This document shows, one piece after another, positions 55,007 through 64,000 of a stretch of DNA of 64,000 nt; positions within the stretch are counted from its first letter, which is position 1, and each line of letters opens with the position of its first letter. A program made the translations under genes and the position numbers. The DNA is from Parvularcula sp. BBD 1991-13 (GTDB lineage Bacteria > Pseudomonadota > Alphaproteobacteria > Caulobacterales > Parvularculaceae): NCBI GenBank assembly GCA_001657385.1, contig LYSZ01000009.1:1-64000 (forward strand), read 5' to 3'. The notes under the pieces are model-generated. The model saw only the letters and a program-made list of their open reading frames with translations, searched no databases and was not told the origin of the DNA.

Positions 55007-56128
55007 CTACCGCAAATCGTCGACGATCCTGGCCATCACGGCGAGATTGTCGCGGCCAAGCTTGCGGCAGCGTTCCGGCGACCAGCCGTAAACCGGGTCC
55101 GGATTGACGTTGGCGTCCTTGAACGGCATTTCCAGCGTCATCGAGAGGCATCCCCAGGTTTCGGCGACATAGTTCGCGGCGATGTCGAGATTGGCCTTGC
55201 CCGGCGGCGGGGCCGGATAACCGTCCTTGGTCTGAAAATCTGTACTTTCATTAAGCAGGAGCCCGCTGTAGCGCGCGAACAGCGCCTCGTGACGGGCGTC
55301 CCATGACGGAATTCCTTCCGCGCCGTCGAGGAAGTTGTTCGGAATGGCCTCGTCGCCATGAACGTCGAGAAAGAAGTCGACGCCCGTCTCGCGCATTTTT
55401 TCGCGCACGAGACAGACTTCCGGACTGACGTCCATGGAGGCGTTGCGCCAGGCGCGGTTGAGGTCCGCGCCGGCCGCGTTGGTGCGCAAATGGCCGCGCC
55501 GCGCGCCGTCGAGATTCATGCACGGCGCGACGCGGATGGTCGCTTTCGCGCGCAGCGCCCGCCCCGCCGCGTCGTCGGCGTCGGCGAGGCGCTCAAGGAA
55601 ACCTTCCATCCACCACGAGCCCATGGTCTCGCCCGGATGCTGGCGCGCGATCACCCACAGGGCGCGCTCCCCCTCGCCCGCGCTCAGGAGGTCGATATCC
55701 TGCCCGTCTAGGGTCTTGCCGATAACGCTGCGGGAAAGGAGCGGCGCGCGCTCCTGCGCCTCCATGAAACGGCGGTAACGCGACGTCGCATAGGGCGCGA
55801 AATAGGCGTATTCGACCGTCTCCGCCCGCGGCGCGTGCTCGATCGTCAGGACGCCGTCCTCGTAGCGGGCATCGACGCGGAACCAGTCCTCGCCGTCATA
55901 GGAGGCGACCGCGCGATAATCCGACCAGCCGAGCACATAGGACGCGCCGCCGGCGTTTTCGATACGCATACGGAGCGCTTTTTCCTTCACGCCCTCAACG
56001 CGGAAGTAAAACCACTGAAAGAAAGGCGCCTTGCCGTCCGGCCTGATTTCCAGGCGGACATCGCCCGGATCGTTTGCATCCACGACCCTGATATTGCCGT
56101 GGTCGAAGTCGCTCTTGATCGTGATCAT
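55007..56128 (-). CDS. M14-type cytosolic carboxypeptidase
   Basis: A 373-residue M14 metallocarboxypeptidase. An N-terminal beta-sandwich (residues 1-120; 'APFFQWFYFRVEGVKEKAL') is typical of the cytosolic carboxypeptidase subgroup. Zinc ligands: 'RQHPGETMGSW' (HxxE) and the His in 'FLDVHGDEAIPN'; catalytic Glu in 'SMTLEMPFKD'. It lacks a signal peptide. Its ATG directly follows the aspS TGA, so it is translated with aspS. Substrate unknown. Confidence 0.9.
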   Translation of the reverse strand: MITIKSDFDHGNIRVVDANDPGDVRLEIRPDGKAPFFQWFYFRVEGVKEKALRMRIENAGGASYVLGWSDYRAVASYDGEDWFRVDARYEDGVLTIEHAPRAETVEYAYFAPYATSRYRRFMEAQERAPLLSRSVIGKTLDGQDIDLLSAGEGERALWVIARQHPGETMGSWWMEGFLERLADADDAAGRALRAKATIRVAPCMNLDGARRGHLRTNAAGADLNRAWRNASMDVSPEVCLVREKMRETGVDFFLDVHGDEAIPNNFLDGAEGIPSWDARHEALFARYSGLLLNESTDFQTKDGYPAPPPGKANLDIAANYVAETWGCLSMTLEMPFKDANVNPDPVYGWSPERCRKLGRDNLAVMARIVDDLR

Positions 56129-57928
56129 TCAGGCTTTCTTCTCCGCGATCGGCATCGCCACGCGAATATGCACGTCCTTGAGCTGCGCCTCGCTCGGCGT
56201 CGCCGGCGCGCCGAGCAGGAGATCCTCCGCCTGCTGGTTCATCGGGAACATGGTCACTTCGCGGATGTTTTCCTGGTCGCACAGGAGCATGACGATGCGT
56301 TCGAGGCCGAGCGCGCAGCCGCCATGGGGCGGCGCGCCGTATCTGAAGGCGTTCAGCATGCCGCCGAACTGTTCCTCGACGACCTCCTTGCCGTAGCCGG
56401 CGTTTTCGAACGCCTTGTACATGATGTCCGGGCGATGGTTGCGGATGGCGCCGGAGCCGAGCTCGTAACCGTTGCACACAAGGTCGTACTGATACGCCTT
56501 GAGCGCCAGCTTTTCCTCGTCCGTACTCGCCGCTTCCAGCGCCTGCAACCCGCCCTGGGGCATGGAGAACGGGTTGTGGCCGAACTCGACCTTTTTGTTT
56601 TCCTCGTCCCATTCATACATGGGAAAATCGACGATCCAGGCGAGTTCGAACCGGTCCTTGTCGGTGATCTCCAGCGTTTCGCCGATCATGACGCGCGCCC
56701 GGGCCGCGACGGGGAGGAAATCCTCCGGCTTGCCCGCGAGGAAGAAGGCCGCGTCCCCGGCCTTGGCGCCGAGCTGGTCGCGGACCGCCGCCGAGCGTTC
56801 CGGACCGATATTCTTCGCCAGCGGGCCTTTGACCTCGTTTTCCTCGAAGATCATGTAGCCCATGCCGGGCAGGCCCTGCTTCTGCGCCCAGGCGTTCATG
56901 CGGTCGCAGAAGGCGCGGCTGCCGCCGCCGGGCGCGGGGATCGCGCGGATTTCATGGCGGGGGTCGGCCTCCAGAATGGAGGCGAACACCTTGAAGCCCG
57001 AGCCGCGGAAATGATCGGAGACCACGTGCATCTCGATCGGGCAGCGAAGATCCGGCTTGTCGGTGCCGTATTTCAGCATCGCGACGTCGTAGGGGATCAG
57101 CGGGAAAGGATAGGCGGTCACGCTGCGCCCGCCGGCGAACTTGGCGAAAGCGTCGCGGGTCACCGGCCCGACGGCGTCGAACACGTCCTCGCGCTCGACA
57201 AAACTCATTTCCAGGTCGAGCTGGTAGAACTCGCCGGCGGAACGGTCCGCGCGGGCGTCCTCGTCGCGAAAGCACGGGGCGATCTGGTAATAACGGTCGA
57301 AGCCGGAGACCATGATCAGTTGCTTGAAGATCTGCGGCGCCTGCGGCAGGGCGTAGAACTTGCCGGGGTGCAGGCGGGACGGCACCAGAAAGTCGCGCGC
57401 GCCCTCCGGCGAGGAGGCGGTGAGGATCGGCGTCTGGAAGTCGGTGAAGCCCTTTTCCTCCATGCCGCGGCGGATTTCGCGGATCACCGCCGAGCGCAGC
57501 ATGATATTCCGGTGCAGCGTCTCGCGCCGCAAATCGAGATAGCGATGTTTCATGCGGATGTCTTCGGGATAGTCCGGCTCGCCGAACACCGGCAGCGGCA
57601 GCTCGTCCGCTTCCGACAGCACTTCGAAGGAGGAGATGCGGATCTCGATCTCGCCGGTGGGCAGGTTCGGGTTCACCACCTCGGCGTCGCGCGCCACCAC
57701 CGCGCCCTCGACGCGGATCACGCTTTCCTGGCGCACCCGCTCGACCGCGCCGAAGAACGCCGCCTCCGGCTCGACCACGAGCTGGGTCAGGCCGTAATGG
57801 TCGCGCAGGTCGATAAACAGGAGCCCGCCGTGATCGCGCTTGCGGTGCACCCAGCCCGACAGGCGAACGGTCTCGCCGACCTCGCTCTTGCGCAGTTGCC
57901 CGCAATGGTGGGTTCGATAGGCGTGCAT
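56129..57928 (-). CDS. aspS: Aspartyl-tRNA synthetase
   Basis: A 599-residue bacterial-type class IIb synthetase. The N-terminal OB fold has '[19 protein letters not shown]', followed by motif 2 '[18 protein letters not shown]', the bacterial GAD insert and motif 3 '[18 protein letters not shown]'. It charges tRNA-Asp (possibly also tRNA-Asn). ATG 57928 is chosen because the homology begins '[19 protein letters not shown]'. No gene overlaps the 261 bp to sppA. Confidence 0.97.
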   Translation of the reverse strand: MHAYRTHHCGQLRKSEVGETVRLSGWVHRKRDHGGLLFIDLRDHYGLTQLVVEPEAAFFGAVERVRQESVIRVEGAVVARDAEVVNPNLPTGEIEIRISSFEVLSEADELPLPVFGEPDYPEDIRMKHRYLDLRRETLHRNIMLRSAVIREIRRGMEEKGFTDFQTPILTASSPEGARDFLVPSRLHPGKFYALPQAPQIFKQLIMVSGFDRYYQIAPCFRDEDARADRSAGEFYQLDLEMSFVEREDVFDAVGPVTRDAFAKFAGGRSVTAYPFPLIPYDVAMLKYGTDKPDLRCPIEMHVVSDHFRGSGFKVFASILEADPRHEIRAIPAPGGGSRAFCDRMNAWAQKQGLPGMGYMIFEENEVKGPLAKNIGPERSAAVRDQLGAKAGDAAFFLAGKPEDFLPVAARARVMIGETLEITDKDRFELAWIVDFPMYEWDEENKKVEFGHNPFSMPQGGLQALEAASTDEEKLALKAYQYDLVCNGYELGSGAIRNHRPDIMYKAFENAGYGKEVVEEQFGGMLNAFRYGAPPHGGCALGLERIVMLLCDQENIREVTMFPMNQQAEDLLLGAPATPSEAQLKDVHIRVAMPIAEKKA

Positions 57929-58123
57929 GGAAAAACCCCGCTCACTGGCTAGATATCTCGTCCAGCGAGCGGGAGTGGCCCTCGCGCGCAGGATTGTCAA
58001 GCCTCGCCCCGCAAGGGCGCGGGCGAAGGTCCGGCGCTGCGACGGAAATCGGCGGGACGACCGCGCAGCGGGACGAAATCGCCCCCGGCCCGCGCTGTCG
58101 CGGCTTTACCCCGGGCGAACAGG

Positions 58124-58166
58124 ATGTAGGGTGGGATGTCAAATTCAATGTAGGGTAAAATTCAAA
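58124..58166. repeat. 24-nt-period direct repeat upstream of sppA
   Basis: ATGTAGGGT occurs at 58124 and 58148, each followed by a similar AAATTCAA-containing tail. The repeat abuts the sppA ribosome-binding region and may be a duplicated operator. Confidence 0.7.
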
Positions 58167-58189
58167 TCGATCAGAAGGATGCGTTTTCC

Positions 58190-59302
58190 ATGACCGAACA
58201 GCCGCCCCTGCTTTCCGATCTCTTCCGGATGGTTATCAAGATCATCGTCGGCGGGATCGTCATTTTCGCCCTCGTCTCCTGCTCCGTCGGCGTTCTCGCC
58301 GGCATGGGCGCATCGTCCGGCAAGGCCGAGAAGAGCGAGAAGCGAGCGCCGGTGCTCTATGGCGACGAGGACAGCGACAACGCTATCCTGCGCGTGGATA
58401 TCGTCGGCCCGATCATGACCCACAAGCCGGAGAACGGCGGGTTCTTCGCCGCGGTGGCCAATGTCGCCTATGGTTACGAAATCAAGGAGCAGCTTCTTGA
58501 CGCGGCCGCGAGCGACAAGATCAAGGCGGTGATGCTGTTCGTGTCCACCCCGGGCGGCACGGTTGTCGGCAGCGACGCCATCGCCGACGGCGTCGAGGCG
58601 GTGAAGGCCGCCGGCAAGCCGGTCGTCGCCTATGTGGACGGTCTGTCCGCGTCCGGCGGCGTATGGTCCACGGCGCCGGCGGACAAGATTTTCGCCGACA
58701 CCGGGTCGCTGATCGGCTCGGTCGGCGTCATCCTGGGCAATTTCCTGTACTATGAAGATCCGGTCGCCCTTGACGGCGGGCTCTTCATGGGCGGCGTCAC
58801 CACCCGAGGCGGCATCAAGTCGACCGTCATCGCCGCTTCCGAGGGCAAGGACATCTTCAACCCGTTCCGCCCGATGACCGAGCGGGAAAAGACCCTGCTG
58901 ATCGCCTCGACCAAGGAAATTTACGACAATTTCCTCGACCACGTGACCGCTAACCGGCCGATGGACCGCACGGCGCTGATCGAGGAGCACGGCGCCATGA
59001 TCTACGCTAACGGCCTCGCCGAGCGGCACGGCTATATCGACGGCACCAAGGATTACCAGGAAACCCTCGCCTTCATCGCGGCGGAAATCGGCGCGGCCGG
59101 CGGCGACTGGAAGCTCGTGGGGCCGGAAGTCGAGAAAACCTCGCCCTTCGAGCGGCTGTTCAGCGCCCGCGGGACCGCCTCCGGCGCCAACGCCGCGGTC
59201 GATCCGGCGGCGGCGAGGGCCGGCGCGGCGATGTGCGCCGAGCTGAAAAAGGGCCCGGTCGCCCTCACCGCCCAGACGCTGATCTCGCTCTGCGGCGTCT
59301 GA
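58190..59302 (+). CDS. sppA: Signal peptide peptidase SppA (S49 family)
   Basis: A 370-residue S49 serine protease. One N-terminal membrane helix (about residues 15-38, with cysteine in 'LVSCSVGVL') anchors it. The nucleophile Ser is in 'DGLSASGGVW' (near residue 152) and the general-base Lys in 'TRGGIKSTVI' (near 207). It digests cleaved signal peptides in the membrane. It is of single-domain type. Ribosome-binding site AGAAGGA. A terminator follows near 59403. Confidence 0.92.
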   Translation: MTEQPPLLSDLFRMVIKIIVGGIVIFALVSCSVGVLAGMGASSGKAEKSEKRAPVLYGDEDSDNAILRVDIVGPIMTHKPENGGFFAAVANVAYGYEIKEQLLDAAASDKIKAVMLFVSTPGGTVVGSDAIADGVEAVKAAGKPVVAYVDGLSASGGVWSTAPADKIFADTGSLIGSVGVILGNFLYYEDPVALDGGLFMGGVTTRGGIKSTVIAASEGKDIFNPFRPMTEREKTLLIASTKEIYDNFLDHVTANRPMDRTALIEEHGAMIYANGLAERHGYIDGTKDYQETLAFIAAEIGAAGGDWKLVGPEVEKTSPFERLFSARGTASGANAAVDPAAARAGAAMCAELKKGPVALTAQTLISLCGV

Positions 59303-59402
59303 GCCGGGGCCGCGCCACGGCCAGCCGCCGCAGCAGTTGGCCGCCCGCTTATGCCGGCGCCGTCGATTTGACCTCGGCGGAAACATCACATAGCAAATGC
59401 AG

Positions 59403-59432
59403 CGGCCCCCTATCGTCTCGGGGCCGTTCCTA
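59403..59432 (+). terminator. Intrinsic terminator after sppA
   Basis: CGGCCCC (59403-59409) pairs with GGGGCCG (59420-59426) around a 10-base loop, followed by TTCCTATTT. A weak T tract makes strength uncertain. Confidence 0.65.
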
Positions 59433-59494
59433 TTTGCGGCGCGTCCCCGGATAATCCGGAGCGCCGCCGACCCCGGAAAGACACGCCCACGCCC

Positions 59495-60640
59495 ATGCTG
59501 GTGATTTCAGACGCCAAGGCTCTCGCCGACTTCTCCGCCGAACTCGCCAAAAAGCCGTTCGTCGCCGTCGATACCGAATTCATGCGCGAAAAGACCTATT
59601 GGCCGATCCTGTGCCTGATCCAGGCGGCGGCGGACGGGATGGAAGCGATCATCGATCCGCTTGCGGAGGGGATGGACCTCGCCCCGTTTCTGGAGGTGAT
59701 GGGTGAGCGGAACGTCCTGAAGGTGTTTCACGCCGCGCGGCAGGATCTGGAGATCTTCCACAAGCTTATGGGCGCGGTGCCGGCCCCGATTTTCGACACC
59801 CAGATCGCGGCCATGGCCTGCGGCTTCGGGGACCAGATCGGCTACGAGCCGCTGATGCGCGATCTCGTCAAGGCGAAGATCGACAAGGGCTCGCGGTTCA
59901 CCGACTGGGCGCGCCGTCCGCTGACCGACAAACAGCTCCGCTACGCCCTGTCGGACGTCACTCATCTGCGCGACGCGTACCCGATCCTGCGCAGGAAACT
60001 GGAGAAGGGCGAGCGCGCCCACTGGATCGAAGCGGAAATGCAGGCGCTTTACGATCCGGATCTTTATTTCATCCGTCCGGAGAACGCCTGGAAGCGCCTC
60101 AAGCTCAAGGGCGTGCGGAAAAAGGAACTCGCCATCCTGATGGCCCTCGCCGCCTGGCGCGAGGCGGAAGCGCAGAACCGGGACGTGCCGCGCAGCCGCA
60201 TTCTGAAGGACGAGGCCCTGTTCGAGCTGGCGCGGCTGAACCCGCAATCCCCGCAGGAACTGGCCAAGGCGCGCAGCATTTCGAGCGGGTACGAACGATC
60301 GAGCGCAGGCGCGGCCCTCCTGGACGCGGTGCGGACCGGCGCGGCGACGCCGGCCGCCGCGCTTCCCGACATCGAGCAGCCGAGAACGTCGAAGCCGCCG
60401 GCGGATGTGGTCGAGCTGTTGAAGGTGCTGCTCAAGCGGCAGTGCGAACTCTATGACGTGGCGCCGAAACTCATCGCCTCCTCGGCCGATATCGAGGAGA
60501 TCGCCCGCAACGACAACGCCGACGCGCCGGCGCTGAAGGACTGGCGCCGGGACGTCTTCGGCGAAGCGGCGCTGAAACTGAAGCGCGGGGAGATCGGGCT
60601 CAGGCTGAACAAGGGCGAAATCGACCTGATCGAGTTCTGA
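59495..60640 (+). CDS. rnd: Ribonuclease D
   Basis: A 381-residue 3'-5' exoribonuclease for stable-RNA maturation. DEDD residues are in 'VDTEFMREKTYWPILCLIQ', 'KVFHAARQDLEIF' and 'YALSDVTHLRDAY'; an HRDC domain follows with 'DVPRSRILKDEALFELARL'. Length is normal. Convergent with ppx. It is commonly found near aspS and ppx in this group of bacteria. Confidence 0.95.
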   Translation: MLVISDAKALADFSAELAKKPFVAVDTEFMREKTYWPILCLIQAAADGMEAIIDPLAEGMDLAPFLEVMGERNVLKVFHAARQDLEIFHKLMGAVPAPIFDTQIAAMACGFGDQIGYEPLMRDLVKAKIDKGSRFTDWARRPLTDKQLRYALSDVTHLRDAYPILRRKLEKGERAHWIEAEMQALYDPDLYFIRPENAWKRLKLKGVRKKELAILMALAAWREAEAQNRDVPRSRILKDEALFELARLNPQSPQELAKARSISSGYERSSAGAALLDAVRTGAATPAAALPDIEQPRTSKPPADVVELLKVLLKRQCELYDVAPKLIASSADIEEIARNDNADAPALKDWRRDVFGEAALKLKRGEIGLRLNKGEIDLIEF

Positions 60641-60678
60641 CGCATCGCGCCGCCCCGAAACGGCGCCCGCGCCATCTG

Positions 60679-62466
60679 CTACTCGTCATAGATTTCCGCC
60701 GGCTCGGCCTCGAAGGACGCGGCGAGCGCCTCCAGACGTTTGCGCGGCGTGTCGCCCATGAGCCCGCGGCGATCCGCCGGCGCCCGGAAGACGAGCCGGC
60801 CGTCCTCCTCCAGGCGCAGCCGGCATCCCGCCAGCGGCACGGCGACCTTGGGCGCATAAGAGGCGACGAAGCGCATGGCGAGGCCGCACTGGGTCGCGCT
60901 TTGCTGAAGCTCCCACGGCAAAAGGCTGATCGCCGCCTCGTTCGGCATCGGGGCGGAGCGGCCCTGATAGCGCCGGTAGAGCGCGAGGGCGAGCCAGACG
61001 CGCTCCTCGTGACTGACGGCGACGAAAGGCGCGCTCAACGCCGTCTCGAAAGCGTGCCCGCCGCGCAGGTCCGGATGGAAATAGGCGCCGGTGTCGATCA
61101 GGAGACAGGCCGCCCGGCGCAGCCGCCGCACCGGATCGTCCCCCTGATCATCACTAACATCATCACCGGCATTGTCCGCCGGGGCGAAAAGCCCGTCGAT
61201 GACCGGAAAGCACGCCTCCCCATAAGCCGCATGCGGCGCGAGGCGGCTGGCGAAAAACCGGCACGCCTCCAGAAGCGGATCGCGCGCCATTTGCGCGGGC
61301 GAAAGCTCCCGGTACAGAATGCCCTCGCGCACCCCGCCGGAGGAGACGATCACGCGCTCGGCGTTCATCCGCTCCAGGACCGCCTTCAGGACGAGAGACG
61401 CATAGGGCAGCGTGTCGATGCGCCGGCGCGGAATGCCGGGAATGTCCTCTAGCGACCGGCGGCTTTGGTGGGCGATCAGGTTGCAGATTTCAATCGCCGC
61501 GCGCGCCGTCATCTCGTAGCGGTGCAGCACCGACAGGGGATAGCTGCGCAGGCGCATGTGGATGCGCGCCACGGCCCGCCACGCGCCGCCGACGGTGTAG
61601 AGCGCGGGCCGGCCGCCGCGCCGCAACAGATCCGTTTTGTCAAGCTCGGCGTCGATCAGGCGGCGCGCGCGGCCAAGGTCGCCGCCGCTGAGGCGCATCA
61701 GGTTGAGCGGCCCCAGGGCCATGCTGACATGATCGCCGATCCTCCCGGCGTCAAGCGAGACCAGTTCCAGACTGCCGCCGCCCATGTCGCCCGCGAGACC
61801 GTCCGCATGCGGTTCGACGGAGATCACCCCCTGCGCGGCGAGGGCGGCCTCCTCCCCGCCGCTCAGGGTCTGCGCGTCGAAGCCGAGCGCCGCGACCGCC
61901 GCCATGAACGCAGGACCGTTGCGCGCATCGCGCACCGCCGAGGTGGCGATGGCGAAAACCCGCGGCGCGCCGTAAGCGTCGACCAGGCTGCGATAACGCC
62001 GCAGCGTCGCCAGCGCGTAATCGCAGGCGCCCGGATTGAGACCGCCGTCCTCGGTCTTGTCTCGGCCGAGCCCGCACAGCGCTTTTTCGTTACAGATCGG
62101 GATCGGCGCTCTGGCCGGCCCCTCGTAAATCACGAGGCGCACGGAATTCGAGCCGATATCCACCACAGCGCGGCGCCCGCCGTCCTCAAACGCGGCGCGC
62201 CGCATTTCGGCCTCGCCTGTTTCCACATGTACGGTATCGGCGCTTGCAATGCCGGCGATGACCGTTTCGCCCTGCGGGACCGCGTCCCCTTCAGATCGGT
62301 TCTTTTGAGGCGCGCCCGGCTCGGCTTCGCCGTCGCGGGTTCCCGCATCCGGCGGCGCGCCATCAGCAGCGCCGGAACCTGGCGCGCTTGAACTCAGGAC
62401 GCCGACCCCCGCCGACGCGGTCTCCCCGTCTTGCGACCCTGCTCGCGTCGTGAACCGCCTGACCAT
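60679..62466 (-). CDS. ppx: Exopolyphosphatase (Ppx/GppA family)
   Basis: A 595-residue Ppx/GppA phosphatase that releases phosphate from polyphosphate ends. The actin-like core starts at 'RRAVVDIGSNSVRLVIYEG' and has 'FAIATSAVRDARNG', 'GGGSLELVSLDAGRIGDHV' and 'IVSSGGVREGILYR'. A low-complexity Ala/Gly/Glu-rich N-terminal extension of about 90 residues is unusual; translation may instead begin at ATG 62205. It is 56 bp downstream of ppk, same strand. Confidence 0.93.
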   Translation of the reverse strand: MVRRFTTRAGSQDGETASAGVGVLSSSAPGSGAADGAPPDAGTRDGEAEPGAPQKNRSEGDAVPQGETVIAGIASADTVHVETGEAEMRRAAFEDGGRRAVVDIGSNSVRLVIYEGPARAPIPICNEKALCGLGRDKTEDGGLNPGACDYALATLRRYRSLVDAYGAPRVFAIATSAVRDARNGPAFMAAVAALGFDAQTLSGGEEAALAAQGVISVEPHADGLAGDMGGGSLELVSLDAGRIGDHVSMALGPLNLMRLSGGDLGRARRLIDAELDKTDLLRRGGRPALYTVGGAWRAVARIHMRLRSYPLSVLHRYEMTARAAIEICNLIAHQSRRSLEDIPGIPRRRIDTLPYASLVLKAVLERMNAERVIVSSGGVREGILYRELSPAQMARDPLLEACRFFASRLAPHAAYGEACFPVIDGLFAPADNAGDDVSDDQGDDPVRRLRRAACLLIDTGAYFHPDLRGGHAFETALSAPFVAVSHEERVWLALALYRRYQGRSAPMPNEAAISLLPWELQQSATQCGLAMRFVASYAPKVAVPLAGCRLRLEEDGRLVFRAPADRRGLMGDTPRKRLEALAASFEAEPAEIYDE

Positions 62467-62522
62467 CACTCAACTCTCGCTTGCGCCCGTCATGGTCGCT
62501 TGATTCGTCGGCGCCGCGCCGT

Positions 62523-64000
62523 TCAGTGACGCGGCTTTATCTTCTTGGGCGCGTTGTATTCGATCGCCGCGCCGCGGCCCGACAGGCTGGGGTTGGTCAT
62601 CATGTAGGTATGCACGTTGAACGCGTCCCCCTCCTCCGAGGGGATGACGCGCTCATAACCGCCGTCCGGACGCAGGCGCCAGCTTTGCGTGTCGTCGTTG
62701 AGGTTGGCGGCCATGATGTAATCGAGCGTCTGGCTGTGCACGGTCGGGTTCTCCACCGGGCAGAACACCTCCACCCGCCGGTCGAGATTGCGCGGCATAA
62801 GGTCGGCGGAAGCGACGAACACCTTCGCCGCCGGGTTGGGCAGCATGGCGCCCGCGCCGAAGCAGTAAACGCGCGCATGCTCAAGATATCGCCCGACAAT
62901 GCTCTTGACACGGATATTCTCGGAAAGCTCCCGCACGCCCGGCCGCAGACAGCAGATGCCGCGCACCACGAGATCGATCTCGACGCCGGCCCCGGACGCC
63001 TCGTACAGCTTGTCGATGATCGCGCCGTCGACAAGCGAGTTCATTTTCATCCAGATCGCCGCAGGCTTGCCGTCCCTGGCGTTTGCGATTTCATCCTCGA
63101 TCAGTTCGACGATCCGCGCGCGGCCCGTGAGCGGCGCGACGGCGAATTTTTCGAACGCCTCCGGCGCGGCGTAACCGGTGATGAAGTTGAACACCTTCGC
63201 CGCGTCGCGCCCGATGGCGGGGTCGCAGGTAAAAAGCGACAGGTCGGTGTAGATCTTCGCCGTCACCGGGTGATAGTTGCCGGTGCCCACATGCGCATAG
63301 GTGCGCGTGCCGTCGGTCTCCTGACGAACGACCAGCGACAGCTTGGCGTGGGTTTTGTAATCGAGGAAGCCGTAGACCACGTTGACGCCCGCCCGCTCCA
63401 GCGCGCGCGCCCAGCGGATGTTCGCTTCCTCGTCGAAACGGGCCTTCAGCTCGACGAGGGCGGTCACGTTCTTGCCGGCCTCCGCCGCCTCGACGAGGGC
63501 GTCGACGATGGGCGACTGCTTCGACGTGCGGTAAAGGGTCTGCTTGATGGCGACCACCTGGGGGTCCGCGGCCGCCTGTTTCAGGAACTGCACCACCACG
63601 TCGAAGGATTCGTAAGGGTGATGGACGAGGATGTCCTTGGCCCGGATCGCCGAGAAGCAGTCGCCGCCATGCTCGCGCAGGCGCTCGGGAAAGCGCGGCT
63701 CGAACGGTTCGAATTGCAGCTCCGGCCGGTCCGGCGGGATCAGCTCGCCTGCCTGGGCGAGCCCGAGCATGCCGTCCACCACGACCGTATCCTGCGGCGT
63801 CGCCTGAAGACGCTCCTGGATCAGGGCGCGCAGGTGTTCCGGGGTCGAGGCGTCCATCTTGACGCGGATGACGTCGCCGCGGCGGCGGCGCTTCAGCATG
63901 GTCTCGAACACCCGCACCAGGTCTTCGGCTTCCTCTTCGATCTCAACGTCGGAGTCGCGCAGGACCCTGAAGGCGCCGTGGGCGAGGATGTCGAGGCCCG
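62523..64000 (-). CDS. ppk: Polyphosphate kinase Ppk1 (5' partial)
   Basis: The C-terminal 491 codons of Ppk1, which makes polyphosphate from ATP reversibly. The gene runs off the right edge; the visible N-part reads '[19 protein letters not shown]'. The phospholipase-D-like domains have '[17 protein letters not shown]' and the autophosphorylated His region '[15 protein letters not shown]'. It is followed by ppx, giving a kinase-phosphatase pair that sets polyphosphate levels. The apparent GTG start near 63917 is internal. Confidence 0.95.
   Translation of the reverse strand, partial: GLDILAHGAFRVLRDSDVEIEEEAEDLVRVFETMLKRRRRGDVIRVKMDASTPEHLRALIQERLQATPQDTVVVDGMLGLAQAGELIPPDRPELQFEPFEPRFPERLREHGGDCFSAIRAKDILVHHPYESFDVVVQFLKQAAADPQVVAIKQTLYRTSKQSPIVDALVEAAEAGKNVTALVELKARFDEEANIRWARALERAGVNVVYGFLDYKTHAKLSLVVRQETDGTRTYAHVGTGNYHPVTAKIYTDLSLFTCDPAIGRDAAKVFNFITGYAAPEAFEKFAVAPLTGRARIVELIEDEIANARDGKPAAIWMKMNSLVDGAIIDKLYEASGAGVEIDLVVRGICCLRPGVRELSENIRVKSIVGRYLEHARVYCFGAGAMLPNPAAKVFVASADLMPRNLDRRVEVFCPVENPTVHSQTLDYIMAANLNDDTQSWRLRPDGGYERVIPSEEGDAFNVHTYMMTNPSLSGRGAAIEYNAPKKIKPRH

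Noticed and set aside
55835-57952. 705-codon frame antisense to aspS
   Set aside because: It is a shadow of the aspartyl-tRNA synthetase gene.

Overview
The window is high-GC DNA with the gene content of a free-living alphaproteobacterium. Lineage markers are GapR (DUF2312), COQ9, the small aa3-oxidase subunit IV next to a three-gene transhydrogenase (pntAA-pntAB-pntB), the separate PurS and PurQ subunits, bactofilin paired with an M23 peptidase, and squalene-hopene cyclase. The set resembles Parvularculales/Hyphomonadaceae-type genomes, but I cannot fix a genus. No rRNA, tRNA, CRISPR array or complete insertion sequence was seen.

Layout. 1-3.5 kb: DUF455 ferritin-like protein (cut by the left edge), then an M23 peptidase overlapping a bactofilin. 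3.7-4.7 kb: purS-purQ. 4.9-9 kb: Tat-type amidase, then a beta-helix lipoprotein overlapping a diheme cytochrome (HNE_0200/SO2930 type). 9-15.5 kb: squalene-hopene cyclase divergent from a malonyl-CoA-synthetase-like ligase, then GNAT and DUF885 genes. 15.4-19.4 kb: PagL-like deacylase, small orphans, three tandem copies of one HTH module, and a TPR gene broken by two compensating frameshifts. 19.5-21.8 kb: uvrB. 21.8-23.7 kb: an AT-rich island with two orphan genes. 23.7-36 kb: BciA-like reductase, COQ9, rpsU, entericidin, MipA/OmpV, secreted methyltransferase, pnt genes, a sigma-54 activator, gapR and rpmJ. 37-42 kb: an SDR gene and the conserved yfgM-like/bamB/der cluster. 42-51 kb: lipocalin, a MarR gene with its divergent target, NnrU, apt, an M13 peptidase, cobT and two YceI genes, one fused to cytochrome b561. 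51-58 kb: a fused 2-oxoacid dehydrogenase E1, an FabD-like protein, an M14 peptidase and aspS. 58-64 kb: sppA, rnd, ppx and ppk (cut by the right edge).

Most genes are housekeeping or cell-envelope genes. Several groups look functional together: bactofilin plus M23 for cell shape, yfgM/bamB/der for outer-membrane assembly and ribosome biogenesis, pnt plus the oxidase subunit for energy metabolism, and ppx plus ppk for polyphosphate turnover.

The most unusual features are: a short hairpin repeat that begins exactly at the TAG stop codon of three unrelated genes; the tandem HTH array beside a frameshifted 120-bp-repeat TPR gene; the AT-rich island; the E1/FabD-like pair; and a recurring pattern of 12-15-nt tandem repeats just behind the signal peptides of exported proteins.
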